From positions 77,063 through 141,062 of the forward strand of contig CABUHS010000002.1 in the NCBI GenBank assembly GCA_902491535.1: DNA of 64,000 bases. Reading direction: 5' to 3'. The stretch is from an uncultured Eubacteriales bacterium (GTDB taxonomy: Bacteria > Bacillota > Clostridia > Oscillospirales > CAG-272). Below the pieces are notes generated by a model. It saw only the letters and a list, made by a program, of their open reading frames with translations, did not search any database and was not told the origin of the DNA. Numbering within the stretch: the first letter of the stretch is position 1; every line of letters begins with the position of its first letter. A program made the translations under genes and the position numbers. Positions 7,841 through 17,456 of this stretch are shown piece after piece.

Positions 7841-8947
7841 TTAATTATTATCTATAGTGTATGTAGGACTTGTGACTTCCTTGTAATTTATATTTGCAGA
7901 AAGAGAGCTTGATTCATTTACGACAATAGACGGTCTGACTCCGTATCTTTTGGCAAGTACTTCGCGGAGAACAGGATAGAGTCGCTCTGACATAAGTCGG
8001 TTTCCGATATCGTTTCCATGCAGCATGTCGATTGTGCATGCGAAGCGCCCGACTGTGCCGTATGTCTCGCTTCCGTCTATAAAATAAACATTTTCGTCAC
8101 CGGCAGCAATTGCGTTGCGGTAGGTTTGACGGATAATATCGCGACGCTCCAATTTTTCAAATTTAAATGAGTCATCGCACAAAGACTGCATTATTATCGG
8201 AAGATCAGGCTGCGCCTCTCTGATAATCTTGTAGAAATTTTCGTGTGTTTTACGCAGATGCGCTGCGCTGTCAGCATTATGGTCATAATCCATAACAAAT
8301 GCTGACATTTTCTGTTTGGCGAGAAACTCTGCCATGGCGGGCTCTCCCATTCCCGATCCTGAGAAGCCGAAGTTGACAAAATCTGCGTCTACCCATCTTG
8401 CTGTATATGCAACAAAATTACATGACGGATGTGATGCGCTGCATCCTTCTGTTATGGAAGATCCATAGTAGAAAACCGGATCTATATATGTATACGGAGT
8501 AGGTGCAAGAACCTGAGCGTCATCGTCAACAGACATTTCAAGATCTTCAACTGCTTCATTTCTAGGAAGATATATTGTATAATCATCCATTGTGCCTGGG
8601 AGTTTGATATCGCGTTCGGCAACGAGTACGCCGTATGCTTTGGGAACTGCGTAACCTATATACTCAGCTTCTATTCCGCGGCCGCGCAGAACATCGCATG
8701 CGGAGGATCCGATGATCGGGAAGTTACTGTCGCATGTGCATGAGTGGAGAATTACACGTATGTGAAGATTTTTTGAATCGGTGCGGAAACGGATGCGCCC
8801 GCCTGTACAGCGGATACCCATTATGTCAACACCGTCGTTTACCTTGCCGAAAAGTTCTTCCGGAACTTTCCAGAGATGTCCTTTGTGATAATTCGAGAGA
8901 AGTCCGTTTATTTCTACCGGAGCTTCGTATATAGATATATTTTTCAT
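7841..8947 (-). CDS. SGNH/GDSL-type hydrolase with N-terminal GxDLY-like domain
   Basis: The 368-residue protein begins with a beta-rich N-terminal region (about 1-155) of the kind Pfam pairs with Lipase_GDSL_3. The SGNH fold follows: block I FYYGSSITEG with the nucleophile Ser, a GFSGSGMGE block II, MDYDHNA where most relatives have GxDLY or GxND, and a C-terminal TIDMLHGND carrying the catalytic Asp-x-x-His. Such enzymes are mostly acetyl-esterases acting on decorated glycans; the substrate here is inferred only from context. There is no signal peptide, so it is probably intracellular. It lies 88 bases downstream of the GH95 gene and is probably co-transcribed with it from the promoter at 11607-11636. 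ATG 8947 is preceded by AAAGGA. Confidence 0.8.
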   Translation of the reverse strand: MKNISIYEAPVEINGLLSNYHKGHLWKVPEELFGKVNDGVDIMGIRCTGGRIRFRTDSKNLHIRVILHSCTCDSNFPIIGSSACDVLRGRGIEAEYIGYAVPKAYGVLVAERDIKLPGTMDDYTIYLPRNEAVEDLEMSVDDDAQVLAPTPYTYIDPVFYYGSSITEGCSASHPSCNFVAYTARWVDADFVNFGFSGSGMGEPAMAEFLAKQKMSAFVMDYDHNADSAAHLRKTHENFYKIIREAQPDLPIIMQSLCDDSFKFEKLERRDIIRQTYRNAIAAGDENVYFIDGSETYGTVGRFACTIDMLHGNDIGNRLMSERLYPVLREVLAKRYGVRPSIVVNESSSLSANINYKEVTSPTYTIDNN

Positions 8948-9035
8948 GGCGTTATGAGTCCTTTCTTTTTCGAAAATGCCATTTTATAATTTTATTTGCA
9001 TGGATGATAGACCGTGGCAAACATTTGCTATTTTA

Positions 9036-11405
9036 TCAGTTGAATTCAAGAAAATACTTGCATCCGGGTGTTGTATCGAAACGGACGATGCCGTTTTCAA
9101 CCTGTGTCTCGATGCGGCATGAACCTGAAGAACCTTTGCAACTTGTAGTACCTTTCAGACGTATACAACATTCTCCACCGCAGTTTGAAGCAATAGTGGC
9201 ATGTACAACGCGGCCGTTGATCCAATCAAAATCGACTATAAAACCTCCTCTGCAATGGAAGCCTTCGATATTGCCGCTTTTCCAGTTTTCAGGGCATGCG
9301 GGAAGCGGAGAAATCACATTTTCATAGCTTTGGATAAGCATTTCTGCTATAGCTGCCGAGCCTCCGAAGTTGCCGTCTATCTGAAATATTCGCGGGGGAT
9401 GAAGATCGAGCATTGAAATTGTTGCAAAATCGCATATAAGCGCGCGCAAGTGTTCCATTGCAAGTTTACCGTCACCGAAACGTGCATAAAGTCCGGATGC
9501 CCATGCGCGGCTCCATCCGGTGTGTCCTCCTCCGCCTTCCAACCTTCTGTCAAGAGATACCTTGCAGGCATTGAATATGTCAGGGGTATCTTTTTTATTT
9601 ATTATATCTATTGGATATACTCCGACCAGATGTGAGAAATGGCGGTGTCCCGGTTCTGTTTCCGTAAGTTGTTCGGTCCATTCGAGAAGCTCGCCGTTTT
9701 TGCCGATTTTAAGTTTGGGCAGACGCTTACGTATTTCTATCCATTTTTCGCATTGCTTACGGTCCGCACCGCATAGATTTGAAATGAATATTACCCAATC
9801 GAATACGGCGGTGCAAAGCTCAATGTCTATAGCTGATGAAATACAGGCTGATACAGGATGCTTATCTCCTGCCTCTTCAAAGCGATTTTCGGGAGACTGT
9901 GACGGAACAATCTGGAGGTTTCCGTCAGGATCCTCACAGAGAAAGTCCTCATAGAACTCGGCGATCAGCTTAAAGAACGGATATGCGCGATTTACAAGAA
10001 ACTTTATGTCACGGGTATACTGCCAGTGCATCCAGTAATGTGTTGCAAGCCACGCGGCGGTTCCGACAAATATGTCCCATCCGCTTCTTGTGATTATCGC
10101 CCGTCCGTGACAGTCGGTGGCAAGCGGATAAAGTATTCCGCGGCAGCCGAAGTGCCGCATTGCTGTTTTCTTTCCTTCTTCTATCATTCCTTCGCAGAAA
10201 TTGAAAAATGAGTCGGTGAATTGGGAGAGACCTACAGTTTCTGCCATCCAGTAGTTCATCTGGAGATTTATGTCGCAGTGGAAATCACTGTTCCACGGCG
10301 GAAGCAGCTCTTCATTCCACTTTCCCTGCAGATTTGCCGGAAGCTTACCGGAGGAAGATATGAGAAGATATCTGCCGTAGTTAAAGTAGAGTATCGGGAT
10401 TATGCTTTCAAACTGTCCTGCTCTATAGCCTGCAAGAAGTTCGTCTGTATAAAATTTTTCCGCTTCAGCGCAGTCATTGTCCGCTATATTTACACGGCAT
10501 TTGCAGAACATTTCCGAATATGACTTCAAATGCTCTTTCAGTGCAGACTCGAAATCTCCCCCGAAGAGATTGAATGCCTCTTTATCCGGTTCGCCTTTTT
10601 TGTCGGTCACGCCGATGTTAAGGTATGCAGTTACGGTTTTTGCATTTTTTATTGTGATACTTGCAGAATCCTTTGAGTATTCCGGTTTTCCGTCGGTGGA
10701 TGCAATATATATCGCAACAGTGAATCTGCTGTCTCCGGTGAATTCGCCGTGCATAACAATACGTTTTTCGGTGCTATCGGTGTACAGTGACAGCTCGCAG
10801 TCCGGATCGTCGCGGCGCGAGAGATCAAGCTTCCAGCATATTGGCTTGCTTGCACTGAGACGAATGCACATATTTCCGGGTTCGCTCTGAGATGCAAAGA
10901 ATTCCCGTTTTATATTGATTCCGTCGCATATTCTCGAAACGGATACTAATGCGCTGTTCATATCGAGCTGACGAATGTATTCTTCGTTTCTGTCAAATGT
11001 ATTCCCGAGACCGTTAAGCTCGGTTATTGTCAGATCGCCGGCAGGTTGGAACGGATCCATAAGGAGAACCTGTTTATCTTTTATTGTCGGATTGCGATAG
11101 TCTGACAACTCAGTAGTACAATATTCAGTGGCTTCTTTGTATTTACCCTCGAAAAGCAACGCACGTGTTTTTTCGAGATTCTCGCGCGGTATCTCGTCTG
11201 CCTCTCTGTCTTTGAATATACCTTTATAGAGCCATTCATGATTTAGAGCGATGCGCTCAAATCCTGTGGATGTGCCGCACACCATTCCCGCTATACGGCC
11301 GTTTCCTATCGGCAGCCCCTCCATCCATTCGGATGCCGGTTTGTTATACCGCATTACGAGCGTTTCCCGGCGCTCGGTGCGTACAATATTTTCTTTGTTA
11401 GTCAT
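9036..11405 (-). CDS. Glycoside hydrolase family 95 (alpha-L-fucosidase / alpha-L-galactosidase type)
   Basis: The 789-residue protein has the full GH95 pattern. The N-terminal domain begins PASEWMEGLPIGNGRIAGMV with LNHEWLY. The (alpha/alpha)6 barrel contains LPANLQGKWNEELLPPWNSD and INLQMNYWMAE, holding the Asn pair of the catalytic centre. Further on are SQSPENR with the probable general-acid Glu, and FQIDGNFGGSAAIAEML with the Asp that works with the Asn. The family releases alpha-1,2-linked L-fucose or L-galactose from glycans such as xyloglucan, pectin or host oligosaccharides. Length is normal and there is no signal peptide, implying action on imported oligosaccharides. It is divergent from the GH172/solute-binding-protein operon and sits upstream of the SGNH esterase, fitting de-acetylation plus exo-trimming of a decorated glycan. 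Confidence 0.9.
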   Translation of the reverse strand: MTNKENIVRTERRETLVMRYNKPASEWMEGLPIGNGRIAGMVCGTSTGFERIALNHEWLYKGIFKDREADEIPRENLEKTRALLFEGKYKEATEYCTTELSDYRNPTIKDKQVLLMDPFQPAGDLTITELNGLGNTFDRNEEYIRQLDMNSALVSVSRICDGINIKREFFASQSEPGNMCIRLSASKPICWKLDLSRRDDPDCELSLYTDSTEKRIVMHGEFTGDSRFTVAIYIASTDGKPEYSKDSASITIKNAKTVTAYLNIGVTDKKGEPDKEAFNLFGGDFESALKEHLKSYSEMFCKCRVNIADNDCAEAEKFYTDELLAGYRAGQFESIIPILYFNYGRYLLISSSGKLPANLQGKWNEELLPPWNSDFHCDINLQMNYWMAETVGLSQFTDSFFNFCEGMIEEGKKTAMRHFGCRGILYPLATDCHGRAIITRSGWDIFVGTAAWLATHYWMHWQYTRDIKFLVNRAYPFFKLIAEFYEDFLCEDPDGNLQIVPSQSPENRFEEAGDKHPVSACISSAIDIELCTAVFDWVIFISNLCGADRKQCEKWIEIRKRLPKLKIGKNGELLEWTEQLTETEPGHRHFSHLVGVYPIDIINKKDTPDIFNACKVSLDRRLEGGGGHTGWSRAWASGLYARFGDGKLAMEHLRALICDFATISMLDLHPPRIFQIDGNFGGSAAIAEMLIQSYENVISPLPACPENWKSGNIEGFHCRGGFIVDFDWINGRVVHATIASNCGGECCIRLKGTTSCKGSSGSCRIETQVENGIVRFDTTPGCKYFLEFN

Positions 11406-11606
11406 TTAAGGTGACCACTTCCTTTCACTTAGGCATGAAGATGCTTCGTGCCTGTGCCAAACGGTAGACGGAGACCTCCGATACCTTATGTGAAAAAACG
11501 TTACGATAATAATCCAGATTAATGTTTTTATACAATAAATATGTTGTTAAATATATTATTTATAATATAAATAAGAAGGAAAATTTGTCAGAATCATATC
11601 AGTGCA

Positions 11607-11636
11607 ATTATAGCATGTATTTTCTTATTTTGTCAA
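11607..11636 (-). promoter_or_regulatory. Near-consensus sigma-A promoter for GH95-SGNH
   Basis: On the minus strand TTGACA (11636-11631) and TATAAT (11612-11607) are both perfect, with an 18-base spacer. The predicted leader to the GH95 start is about 195 nt. Confidence 0.75.
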
Positions 11637-11716
11637 GGCGCATGAGCATAAATATTTGAATAAGATATTTTTAGAAAAATGTTCTTTTGTAAACAAATCG
11701 ATTATGTGAAAATATT

Positions 11717-11744
11717 TCTATTATTGCTCTACGAAAATAATAGA
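11717..11744. promoter_or_regulatory. Candidate operator: 9-bp inverted repeat
   Basis: TCTATTATT and AATAATAGA are perfect inverted repeats separated by 10 bases, in the middle of the divergent control region. This suits a dimeric regulator or a hairpin; no regulator gene is present in the window. Confidence 0.4.
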
Positions 11745-11882
11745 AAAATGGTCACCGTAGTGATACTATTGATTATGGTTAACTGTAATTTTTTAAAGCC
11801 GATAATATTATGTTTATTATATATGTTTGATTTAAGCATCCATTGTTAATGTTCATATATTTATGAAAAGGAGTAAATATTC

Positions 11883-12986
11883 ATGTTTAACGGATTGGGA
11901 ATGAATCCCGGAAATCTGTCAAGACTTTCAAATGCCAAATCACGTTCTATATCTGCCGAAAACTTAACCGGAGAGGTCGGCGGCGGCGCACGTGCTGTCC
12001 CCGGGGATTTTCAGGCGACTGCTTCTGCGGCGGCGCGCGATCTCGGACAGGGCTGGAAGGTATCGCCTTTTGTTGCAGTACCTCAGGGTGTTGAGTTTAC
12101 TATCGCGGAAATAGACGGTCCGGGTGCTGTTCAAAGCATGTGGTTTGCCGGATGGATAAAATACGATATAATCCTGCGTATTTATTGGGAGGATCAGAAG
12201 AATCCTTCGGTTGAAGTACCGCTTCCTGCGTTTTTTGCTCATATGTACTGCTCGGATGAAAATTCCAACGGTAAATATCCGACGCTTGATTCTGCCATGG
12301 TCATGGTAGCTCCGAAACAGGGATACAGCTGTTACTGGGAGATGCCGTTTCGCAAGCACTGCCGTATAACACTCGAAAATCTTACCGACGGTCCGAAAGG
12401 TATTTACTATCAGATTAATTATACACTGACAGATATTCCTGATGATTGTGCATATTTTCATGCACAGTACCGCCAGAGACGGCCTGTCGGATATATGGAA
12501 GAGTATGTTATTCTTGACGGGGTTGAGGGTAAAGGCCATTATGTCGGCACGTCGCTTGCTGCCGGAATGAACGGTTCAAACAACTGGTGGGGAGAAGGCG
12601 AACTTAAATTCTACATAGACGATGACGGTAAGTTCCCTACAATTTGCGGAACCGGAATTGAGGATTATTTCCTCGGGGCATGGGGATGGGTTCCGAAGGA
12701 TCATTATGTGACCTATTCGGGACTTTATGCGGGAATGTTTCAGCATATACACTCAAATGCCATATATCAGTGTCAGGAAAGATTTCAGCTTTATCGCTGG
12801 CATGTTCCGGACCCTATCCGTTTTGATAAAAAACTTCGTGTAACTGCGCAGGATCTCGGTTGGAGATCAGGCGGACGTTATCTTCCTCGCCGTGATGATT
12901 TCATGACGGTAGCGTATTGGTATCAGACGCTTCCTACAGCGCCTTTCCCGGTGTTCCCGTCTGTGGACGAACTTGAAATAATATAA
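11883..12986 (+). CDS. GH172 (DUF2961) glycoside hydrolase, copy 1
   Basis: The 367-residue protein is a full-length DUF2961 member, now CAZy GH172. That family includes difructose-dianhydride-I synthase/hydrolase (alpha-fructofuranosidase) and D-arabinan-acting alpha-D-arabinofuranosidases. Signatures are SISAENLTGEVGGGAR, ARDLGQGWKVSP, IAEIDGPGAVQSMWF, YWEMPFRKHCRITLEN and FHAQYRQ. GTGIEDYFLGAWGW carries the conserved Glu expected in the active site. There is no signal peptide, so it is probably intracellular. Start ATG 11883 follows AAAGGAG. It lies 38 bases before a second copy, upstream of four solute-binding lipoproteins, which suggests hydrolysis of an imported fructosyl/arabinosyl-type oligosaccharide. 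That substrate is inference. Confidence 0.87.
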   Translation: MFNGLGMNPGNLSRLSNAKSRSISAENLTGEVGGGARAVPGDFQATASAAARDLGQGWKVSPFVAVPQGVEFTIAEIDGPGAVQSMWFAGWIKYDIILRIYWEDQKNPSVEVPLPAFFAHMYCSDENSNGKYPTLDSAMVMVAPKQGYSCYWEMPFRKHCRITLENLTDGPKGIYYQINYTLTDIPDDCAYFHAQYRQRRPVGYMEEYVILDGVEGKGHYVGTSLAAGMNGSNNWWGEGELKFYIDDDGKFPTICGTGIEDYFLGAWGWVPKDHYVTYSGLYAGMFQHIHSNAIYQCQERFQLYRWHVPDPIRFDKKLRVTAQDLGWRSGGRYLPRRDDFMTVAYWYQTLPTAPFPVFPSVDELEII

Positions 12987-13024
12987 TATCCGATTTTCTA
13001 TTATAGAGAGAAAAGAGTAGAATT

Positions 13025-14137
13025 ATGGAAAAATTCAATGGACTCGGGATGTGTGTCGGAAATCTTTCCCGTCTGTCTGATGCGAAATCCCGTTCTATAT
13101 CTGCTGAAAATTTCGGCGGTGAGGTCGGAGGAGGCGCGAAAGGGTGTCCGTCAGACACTTCATTGACCGGCTCCGGAGCTGCCAGAGATCTCGGGCAAGG
13201 GTGGAAGGTATCTCCGAGCATTTCGCTTGCTCCGGGTACAGAACGTACCATAGCGGAAATAGACGGTCCGGGAGCTGTTCAGAGCATGTGGTTTGCAGGA
13301 ACTACCGATTACACAATGATACTTAGTATATACTGGGACGGGCAGGAAACTCCGTCTGTAGAAGTTCCGATATCCGCGTTTTTCGGTCAGCTTTTAGGCG
13401 ATGAAATAAATGAGGACGGAGAGTCTTCGATACTTAATTCTGTAATGGTAATGGCAGCTCCGAAGCAGGGATTCAGCTGTTACTGGGAGATGCCTTTCCG
13501 CAGACACTGTAAAATGACGGTTAGGAACAGCGGACGAAACGAAGCAATATTTTTCTATCAGATAAATTACACGCTCACAGACGTTCCCGAAGATTGTGCA
13601 TATTTTCATGCGCAGTACCGTCAGAGCAGGCCGATAGGATCGGGTTGCGATCATACGATTCTTGACGGGATAACAGCCGGGAAAGGTCATTATATCGGCG
13701 CTACGATTGCGGTGCGCCTTGATGGTGATATTTCGGTAGATCCGCTTGCAAACCGTGAGGTTGTTTTCCGGGATCCGAAAACTTCATCTGTGCTGTCCAG
13801 AACAGGACTTGAAACCTATGTTTTCGGGGCTAATAATTGGACGGCAGGACCGCGCGGTAATGAAAAGATAAATATGTATTCCGGACGTTTCGGAGGGATG
13901 TATCAAACATCTGTCGGTGATAAACTGAAAGAAAACCGTCTTCTGCATATGTACCGTTGGCACGTGCAGGATCCTGTGCGATTTGAAAACGGTATTCGCG
14001 TAACTCTGGAAGCTTTGAATCCCGAGACGGACAAATCCGATTGCACTGAGAACTACATGACGGTGGCATACTGGTATCAGATGTTGCCGACAGCGGAATT
14101 TCCTCCGCTTCCTTCGCTTGAGGAAATGGAAAAATAA
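13025..14137 (+). CDS. GH172 (DUF2961) glycoside hydrolase, copy 2 (divergent motif)
   Basis: The 370-residue tandem paralogue of the preceding gene keeps SISAENFGGEVGGGAK, ARDLGQGWKVSP, IAEIDGPGAVQSMWF, YWEMPFRRHCKMTV and FHAQYRQSRP. The block corresponding to GTGIEDYFLGAW in copy 1 reads RTGLETYVFGANNW: the Glu is kept but the following Asp is Thr and the first Gly is Arg. This may reflect different specificity or altered activity. It is probably in the same transcript as copy 1 (38-base gap). No signal peptide is present. Confidence 0.85.
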   Translation: MEKFNGLGMCVGNLSRLSDAKSRSISAENFGGEVGGGAKGCPSDTSLTGSGAARDLGQGWKVSPSISLAPGTERTIAEIDGPGAVQSMWFAGTTDYTMILSIYWDGQETPSVEVPISAFFGQLLGDEINEDGESSILNSVMVMAAPKQGFSCYWEMPFRRHCKMTVRNSGRNEAIFFYQINYTLTDVPEDCAYFHAQYRQSRPIGSGCDHTILDGITAGKGHYIGATIAVRLDGDISVDPLANREVVFRDPKTSSVLSRTGLETYVFGANNWTAGPRGNEKINMYSGRFGGMYQTSVGDKLKENRLLHMYRWHVQDPVRFENGIRVTLEALNPETDKSDCTENYMTVAYWYQMLPTAEFPPLPSLEEMEK

Positions 14138-14392
14138 AAAATCACGAAAATAATCACAGTTGTATACATTATTCCATATATTTTAATAAATATGTGGATA
14201 TTAGTCTGAGATGACACATTAAACAGAGCAGAGGTTATTGCCGATTAGGCAATGCTGTAATAAAACAAAGATATCCGGGGACTGCTGCCGCAATAAAGTT
14301 GAGACCTTGGAATATACTTATGCGGCTCTCCGTATATCACTTATACAGGCATAAAATATATTTATGTCGGTTGATAAACTGAAAGGAGAGTT

Positions 14393-15886
14393 ATGAAAAT
14401 GACAAACAAGAACTTGGCAAAACTGATTTCCCTTTTTCTTATCGCTTCGATGGCGGTTACCTTTGCAGCCTCCTGTACAAAAGATGAGGTAAAACCCGGC
14501 AGTGATACAACACCTCAGTCTACTGCACCGGTCTCAGATCCTGATGATGACAACGCTGATGCAATTGTGGAACGTCTCTACGGAGATAAGAAGTATGATG
14601 GTGAAGTATTCAGAATACAGTGTGTGGAACCGGGCGGAAGCTGGCTTTACATGATAGGTGAAAATGCCAGTGAAGTATGGTTTGAAGACGCAGGTTCGGA
14701 TGTTCTTCAGCGGGCTGTGTACGAGCGTAACAGAAAAACTCAGAATCTTTTAGGTATTGAAATAAAGCCGGTATACACCGGAAGTGTAAACGATGATGTT
14801 ACCGCCGGAATAGATGAGTATGATGCTGCGCTGATATCGTTAGGCGATTCTATGGTAGTCGCTCAGAACGGAAATACACTTAATCTTAATAATATCTCTA
14901 CAATGGATTCATCACGTGATTGGTGGGACAATCAGTTTGTAAAAGACTGTACGCTTTTCGGCGAAGATCTGTATGCAATTGCAGGCGCCATAAATATTAT
15001 GGATGACTGCGCGACGAGTGTTCTTCTTTTCAACAAGGATCTCCTTGAAAGAAATAACTGTGAGATACCGTATCAGAAAGTTTTTGACGGCACATGGACA
15101 GTTGACGTTTTGGCGGAGATCGGACGTAAGTGTACGGTGGATCTTAACGGAGATACCGAGCTTGATCATAATGACAGTTGGGGCTTCGGCACATACGGAA
15201 ACGGTATGGTCGGCTACGGACTTCAGGGATTTGCCGGCAACATCGCGTCTCTGAACGAAGACGGTATTCCGACTATAGTCTGCAATACGGAAGAGAACAT
15301 TGAGAAATGCCGTTATTGGTTTGATAATATAACAAATTCCGAATGCTATTACAATCAGAATATAAATGGCGATGAATCCTATGAAAATATGTTTTTGAAT
15401 GGTCAGCTCGCATTTGCGCTTACCAATCTTACACATACATTTATGCTGCGTGACATGGACAACGAATACGGAGTTCTGCCGCTGGCAAAATATAATGAAC
15501 AGCAGGAACGCTATACAGCGGGATCCAACAGTGCATTTTTTACTACATATGTAGTACCGAAAACATGTAAAAATCCCGAAATGGTAGGTGCCTGCCTCGA
15601 AGTTATGTGCGGATATTCGGTCAATACGGTTGACGAAAGTCTGCATGATATTGTTTTTGACTCGAAGCTTGTACGCGACGAGGAATCCAGGAGAATCCTT
15701 AAGATAATTCAGGATACAGTGTCGTTTGACTGGAACGAAATCGGAAACTGGTCATTTAACATAAATGCATGTTTTAATATGACTCAGGGTGCATCTTTTA
15801 CGCTTGCTTCCAATCTCGCATCTGTCATCGACAGTGCAACTGAATCTCTTGATTCTATGATACAAAAATTTGAAGCCCTAAATTGA
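14393..15886 (+). CDS. Extracellular solute-binding lipoprotein, copy 1 of 4
   Basis: The 497-residue protein has a lipoprotein signal peptide with lipobox FAASC (Cys28). It has the fold pattern of family-1-type ABC solute-binding proteins of uncultured Clostridia. Recognisable parts are VWFEDAGSDVLQRAVYERN, DLYAIAGAINIMDDC, a VFDGTWTVDVL segment, and an EF-hand-like Ca loop DLNGDTELDHNDSWG near residue 248. The gene product should bind a saccharide outside the membrane; the ligand is unknown. ATG 14393 follows AAAGGAG. No permease or ATPase gene follows. It is 17 bases upstream of copy 2 and is probably co-transcribed with it. Confidence 0.85.
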   Translation: MKMTNKNLAKLISLFLIASMAVTFAASCTKDEVKPGSDTTPQSTAPVSDPDDDNADAIVERLYGDKKYDGEVFRIQCVEPGGSWLYMIGENASEVWFEDAGSDVLQRAVYERNRKTQNLLGIEIKPVYTGSVNDDVTAGIDEYDAALISLGDSMVVAQNGNTLNLNNISTMDSSRDWWDNQFVKDCTLFGEDLYAIAGAINIMDDCATSVLLFNKDLLERNNCEIPYQKVFDGTWTVDVLAEIGRKCTVDLNGDTELDHNDSWGFGTYGNGMVGYGLQGFAGNIASLNEDGIPTIVCNTEENIEKCRYWFDNITNSECYYNQNINGDESYENMFLNGQLAFALTNLTHTFMLRDMDNEYGVLPLAKYNEQQERYTAGSNSAFFTTYVVPKTCKNPEMVGACLEVMCGYSVNTVDESLHDIVFDSKLVRDEESRRILKIIQDTVSFDWNEIGNWSFNINACFNMTQGASFTLASNLASVIDSATESLDSMIQKFEALN

Positions 15887-15903
15887 GAGGAGAAACAAAG
15901 AAA

Positions 15904-17415
15904 ATGAAGAAAATGTCCAGGGTAATATCTTTATTGCTGATAGCGGCGATGTCTGTAACAGTTGCTGTTTCCTGCGGAGATAAAGATGAAAAGAAACCGA
16001 ATGCCGGTGAAACAACTCCGGAGACAAAGGCAAACGGCGAAGATGAGGATAATACCGATGCGCTTGTTGCTGAGCTTTACGGAAAGTACAAGTACGACGG
16101 TGAGACGGTGCGTATTCTTTGTCCCGAAGCAGGATCAAGCTGGATACGTAACATAAGCGATACCGCAAATGAGGTATGGTTTGAAGATGCCGGCTCCGAT
16201 GTACTTCAGAGAGCGATATATGAACGCAACAGAAAGACTGAAAATCTGCTCGGACTCAAAATAGAACCTGTATGGGAGTCCGGCGGTCAGGCGATTGCTG
16301 AGCGTATAGGACAGGATACTGCTGCAGGTATCAATGAATATGATACAGCGCTTGTAGAACTTGGAAACTCAATCACTATTGCGCAGAACGGTAACACTCT
16401 TAATCTGAATGATATCAGTACATTCAATTCTTCTCATGAGTGGTGGGATGAGAGAGTTGTCAAAGAACTGACACTTTTCGGTGAAGACCTTTATGCGATA
16501 GCAGGTGCAATCAATATTATGGACGATTGCTCTGTGAGTGCGTTTATATTCAACAAAGATTTGCTTGAACGTTATAACTGTGCCGATCCGTATCAGCAGG
16601 TATTTGACGGAACATGGACTGTAGATGCTTTGATGGCGGCTGCCCGTGCATGTACACAGGACCTTAACGGTGATACAGAGTTCGATGAGAATGACAGCTG
16701 GGGAATCGGAACATACGGAAACGGTCTTGTATTCGGACTTCAGGGATTTGACAGCGGTATTGCTCGCATGAACAGCGAGGGTATACCCACAATTATCTGT
16801 AACACAGAGGAGAATATCGAGAAATGCCGTTACTGGTTTGACAATGTAACAAATTCAGATTGTCTTTATAATGAAGGAGTAAACGGAGCTGAATCTTATC
16901 AGAACCTGTTTTACAACGGACAGCTTGCTTTCTATATGGGTAACCTTACGCCCAGTGCTGCACTCCGTGAGATGGAAGATGAATACGGTATTCTTCCGGA
17001 AGCAAAGTACAATGCAGATCAGGCTAACTATACTGCTTCCTGTAATACAGCATGGTTCACAGACTATGTAATTCCGAAAAACTGTGAAAATCCCGAAATG
17101 GTAGCAGCGTGTCTTGAAGTAATGAGCGGATATTCAGTAAATACCGTTGATGAGAGCCTCCATGAGATCGTTTTTGATTCCAAGTTTGCACGTGACCAAC
17201 AGTCCAGACGTATTCTTAGCATTATACAGGAAACTATTTCGTTTGACTGGAGCGGCATAGGTGAATGGGCGGCTATAAACGGTATGGGAATCAATGCTTG
17301 CTTTGCAGGTATGCCTCAGGGCGCTTCCTTTACGCTTGCATCAAGCCTTGCATCTGTTATAGACAGCGCTCAGGAATCGCTTGATTCGCTTATCGAAAAA
17401 TTCGAGAGCAGATAA
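15904..17415 (+). CDS. Extracellular solute-binding lipoprotein, copy 2 of 4
   Basis: The 503-residue paralogue of copy 1 has lipobox VAVSC (Cys24). It shares VWFEDAGSDVLQRAIYERN, DLYAIAGAINIMDDC, the DLNGDTEFDENDSWG Ca loop and SGYSVNTVDESLHEIVFDSK. ATG 15904 is chosen because AGGAG lies at 15888-15892; a TTG at 15883 overlapping the previous stop has no ribosome site. It is most similar to copy 3, sharing for example LVFGLQGFDSGIARMN with IIFGMHGFDSGIARMN. Confidence 0.85.
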   Translation: MKKMSRVISLLLIAAMSVTVAVSCGDKDEKKPNAGETTPETKANGEDEDNTDALVAELYGKYKYDGETVRILCPEAGSSWIRNISDTANEVWFEDAGSDVLQRAIYERNRKTENLLGLKIEPVWESGGQAIAERIGQDTAAGINEYDTALVELGNSITIAQNGNTLNLNDISTFNSSHEWWDERVVKELTLFGEDLYAIAGAINIMDDCSVSAFIFNKDLLERYNCADPYQQVFDGTWTVDALMAAARACTQDLNGDTEFDENDSWGIGTYGNGLVFGLQGFDSGIARMNSEGIPTIICNTEENIEKCRYWFDNVTNSDCLYNEGVNGAESYQNLFYNGQLAFYMGNLTPSAALREMEDEYGILPEAKYNADQANYTASCNTAWFTDYVIPKNCENPEMVAACLEVMSGYSVNTVDESLHEIVFDSKFARDQQSRRILSIIQETISFDWSGIGEWAAINGMGINACFAGMPQGASFTLASSLASVIDSAQESLDSLIEKFESR

Positions 17416-17456
17416 ATTCTGAAAAATAATACAGAAGTTAATAAAGAGGTCTTATT

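Larger units (their letters stand above)
11406..11882. other. Divergent intergenic control region
   Basis: These 477 bases between GH95 (leftward) and GH172 (rightward) hold no credible gene. They contain the leftward promoter at 11607-11636 and a 9-bp perfect inverted repeat, TCTATTATT (11717-11725) and AATAATAGA (11736-11744). A smaller dyad TCAC-CGTA-GTGA lies at 11752-11763. In the leftward leader there is a hairpin at 11430-11452 (AGGCATGAAG / CTTCGTGCCT). The rightward gene has AAAGGAG at 11869-11875, but no convincing rightward promoter was found. Confidence 0.55.

Noticed and set aside
11752..11763. Short dyad TCAC-CGTA-GTGA as a defined regulator site
   Set aside because: Four-base arms are too short to be significant alone; only mentioned in the intergenic description.
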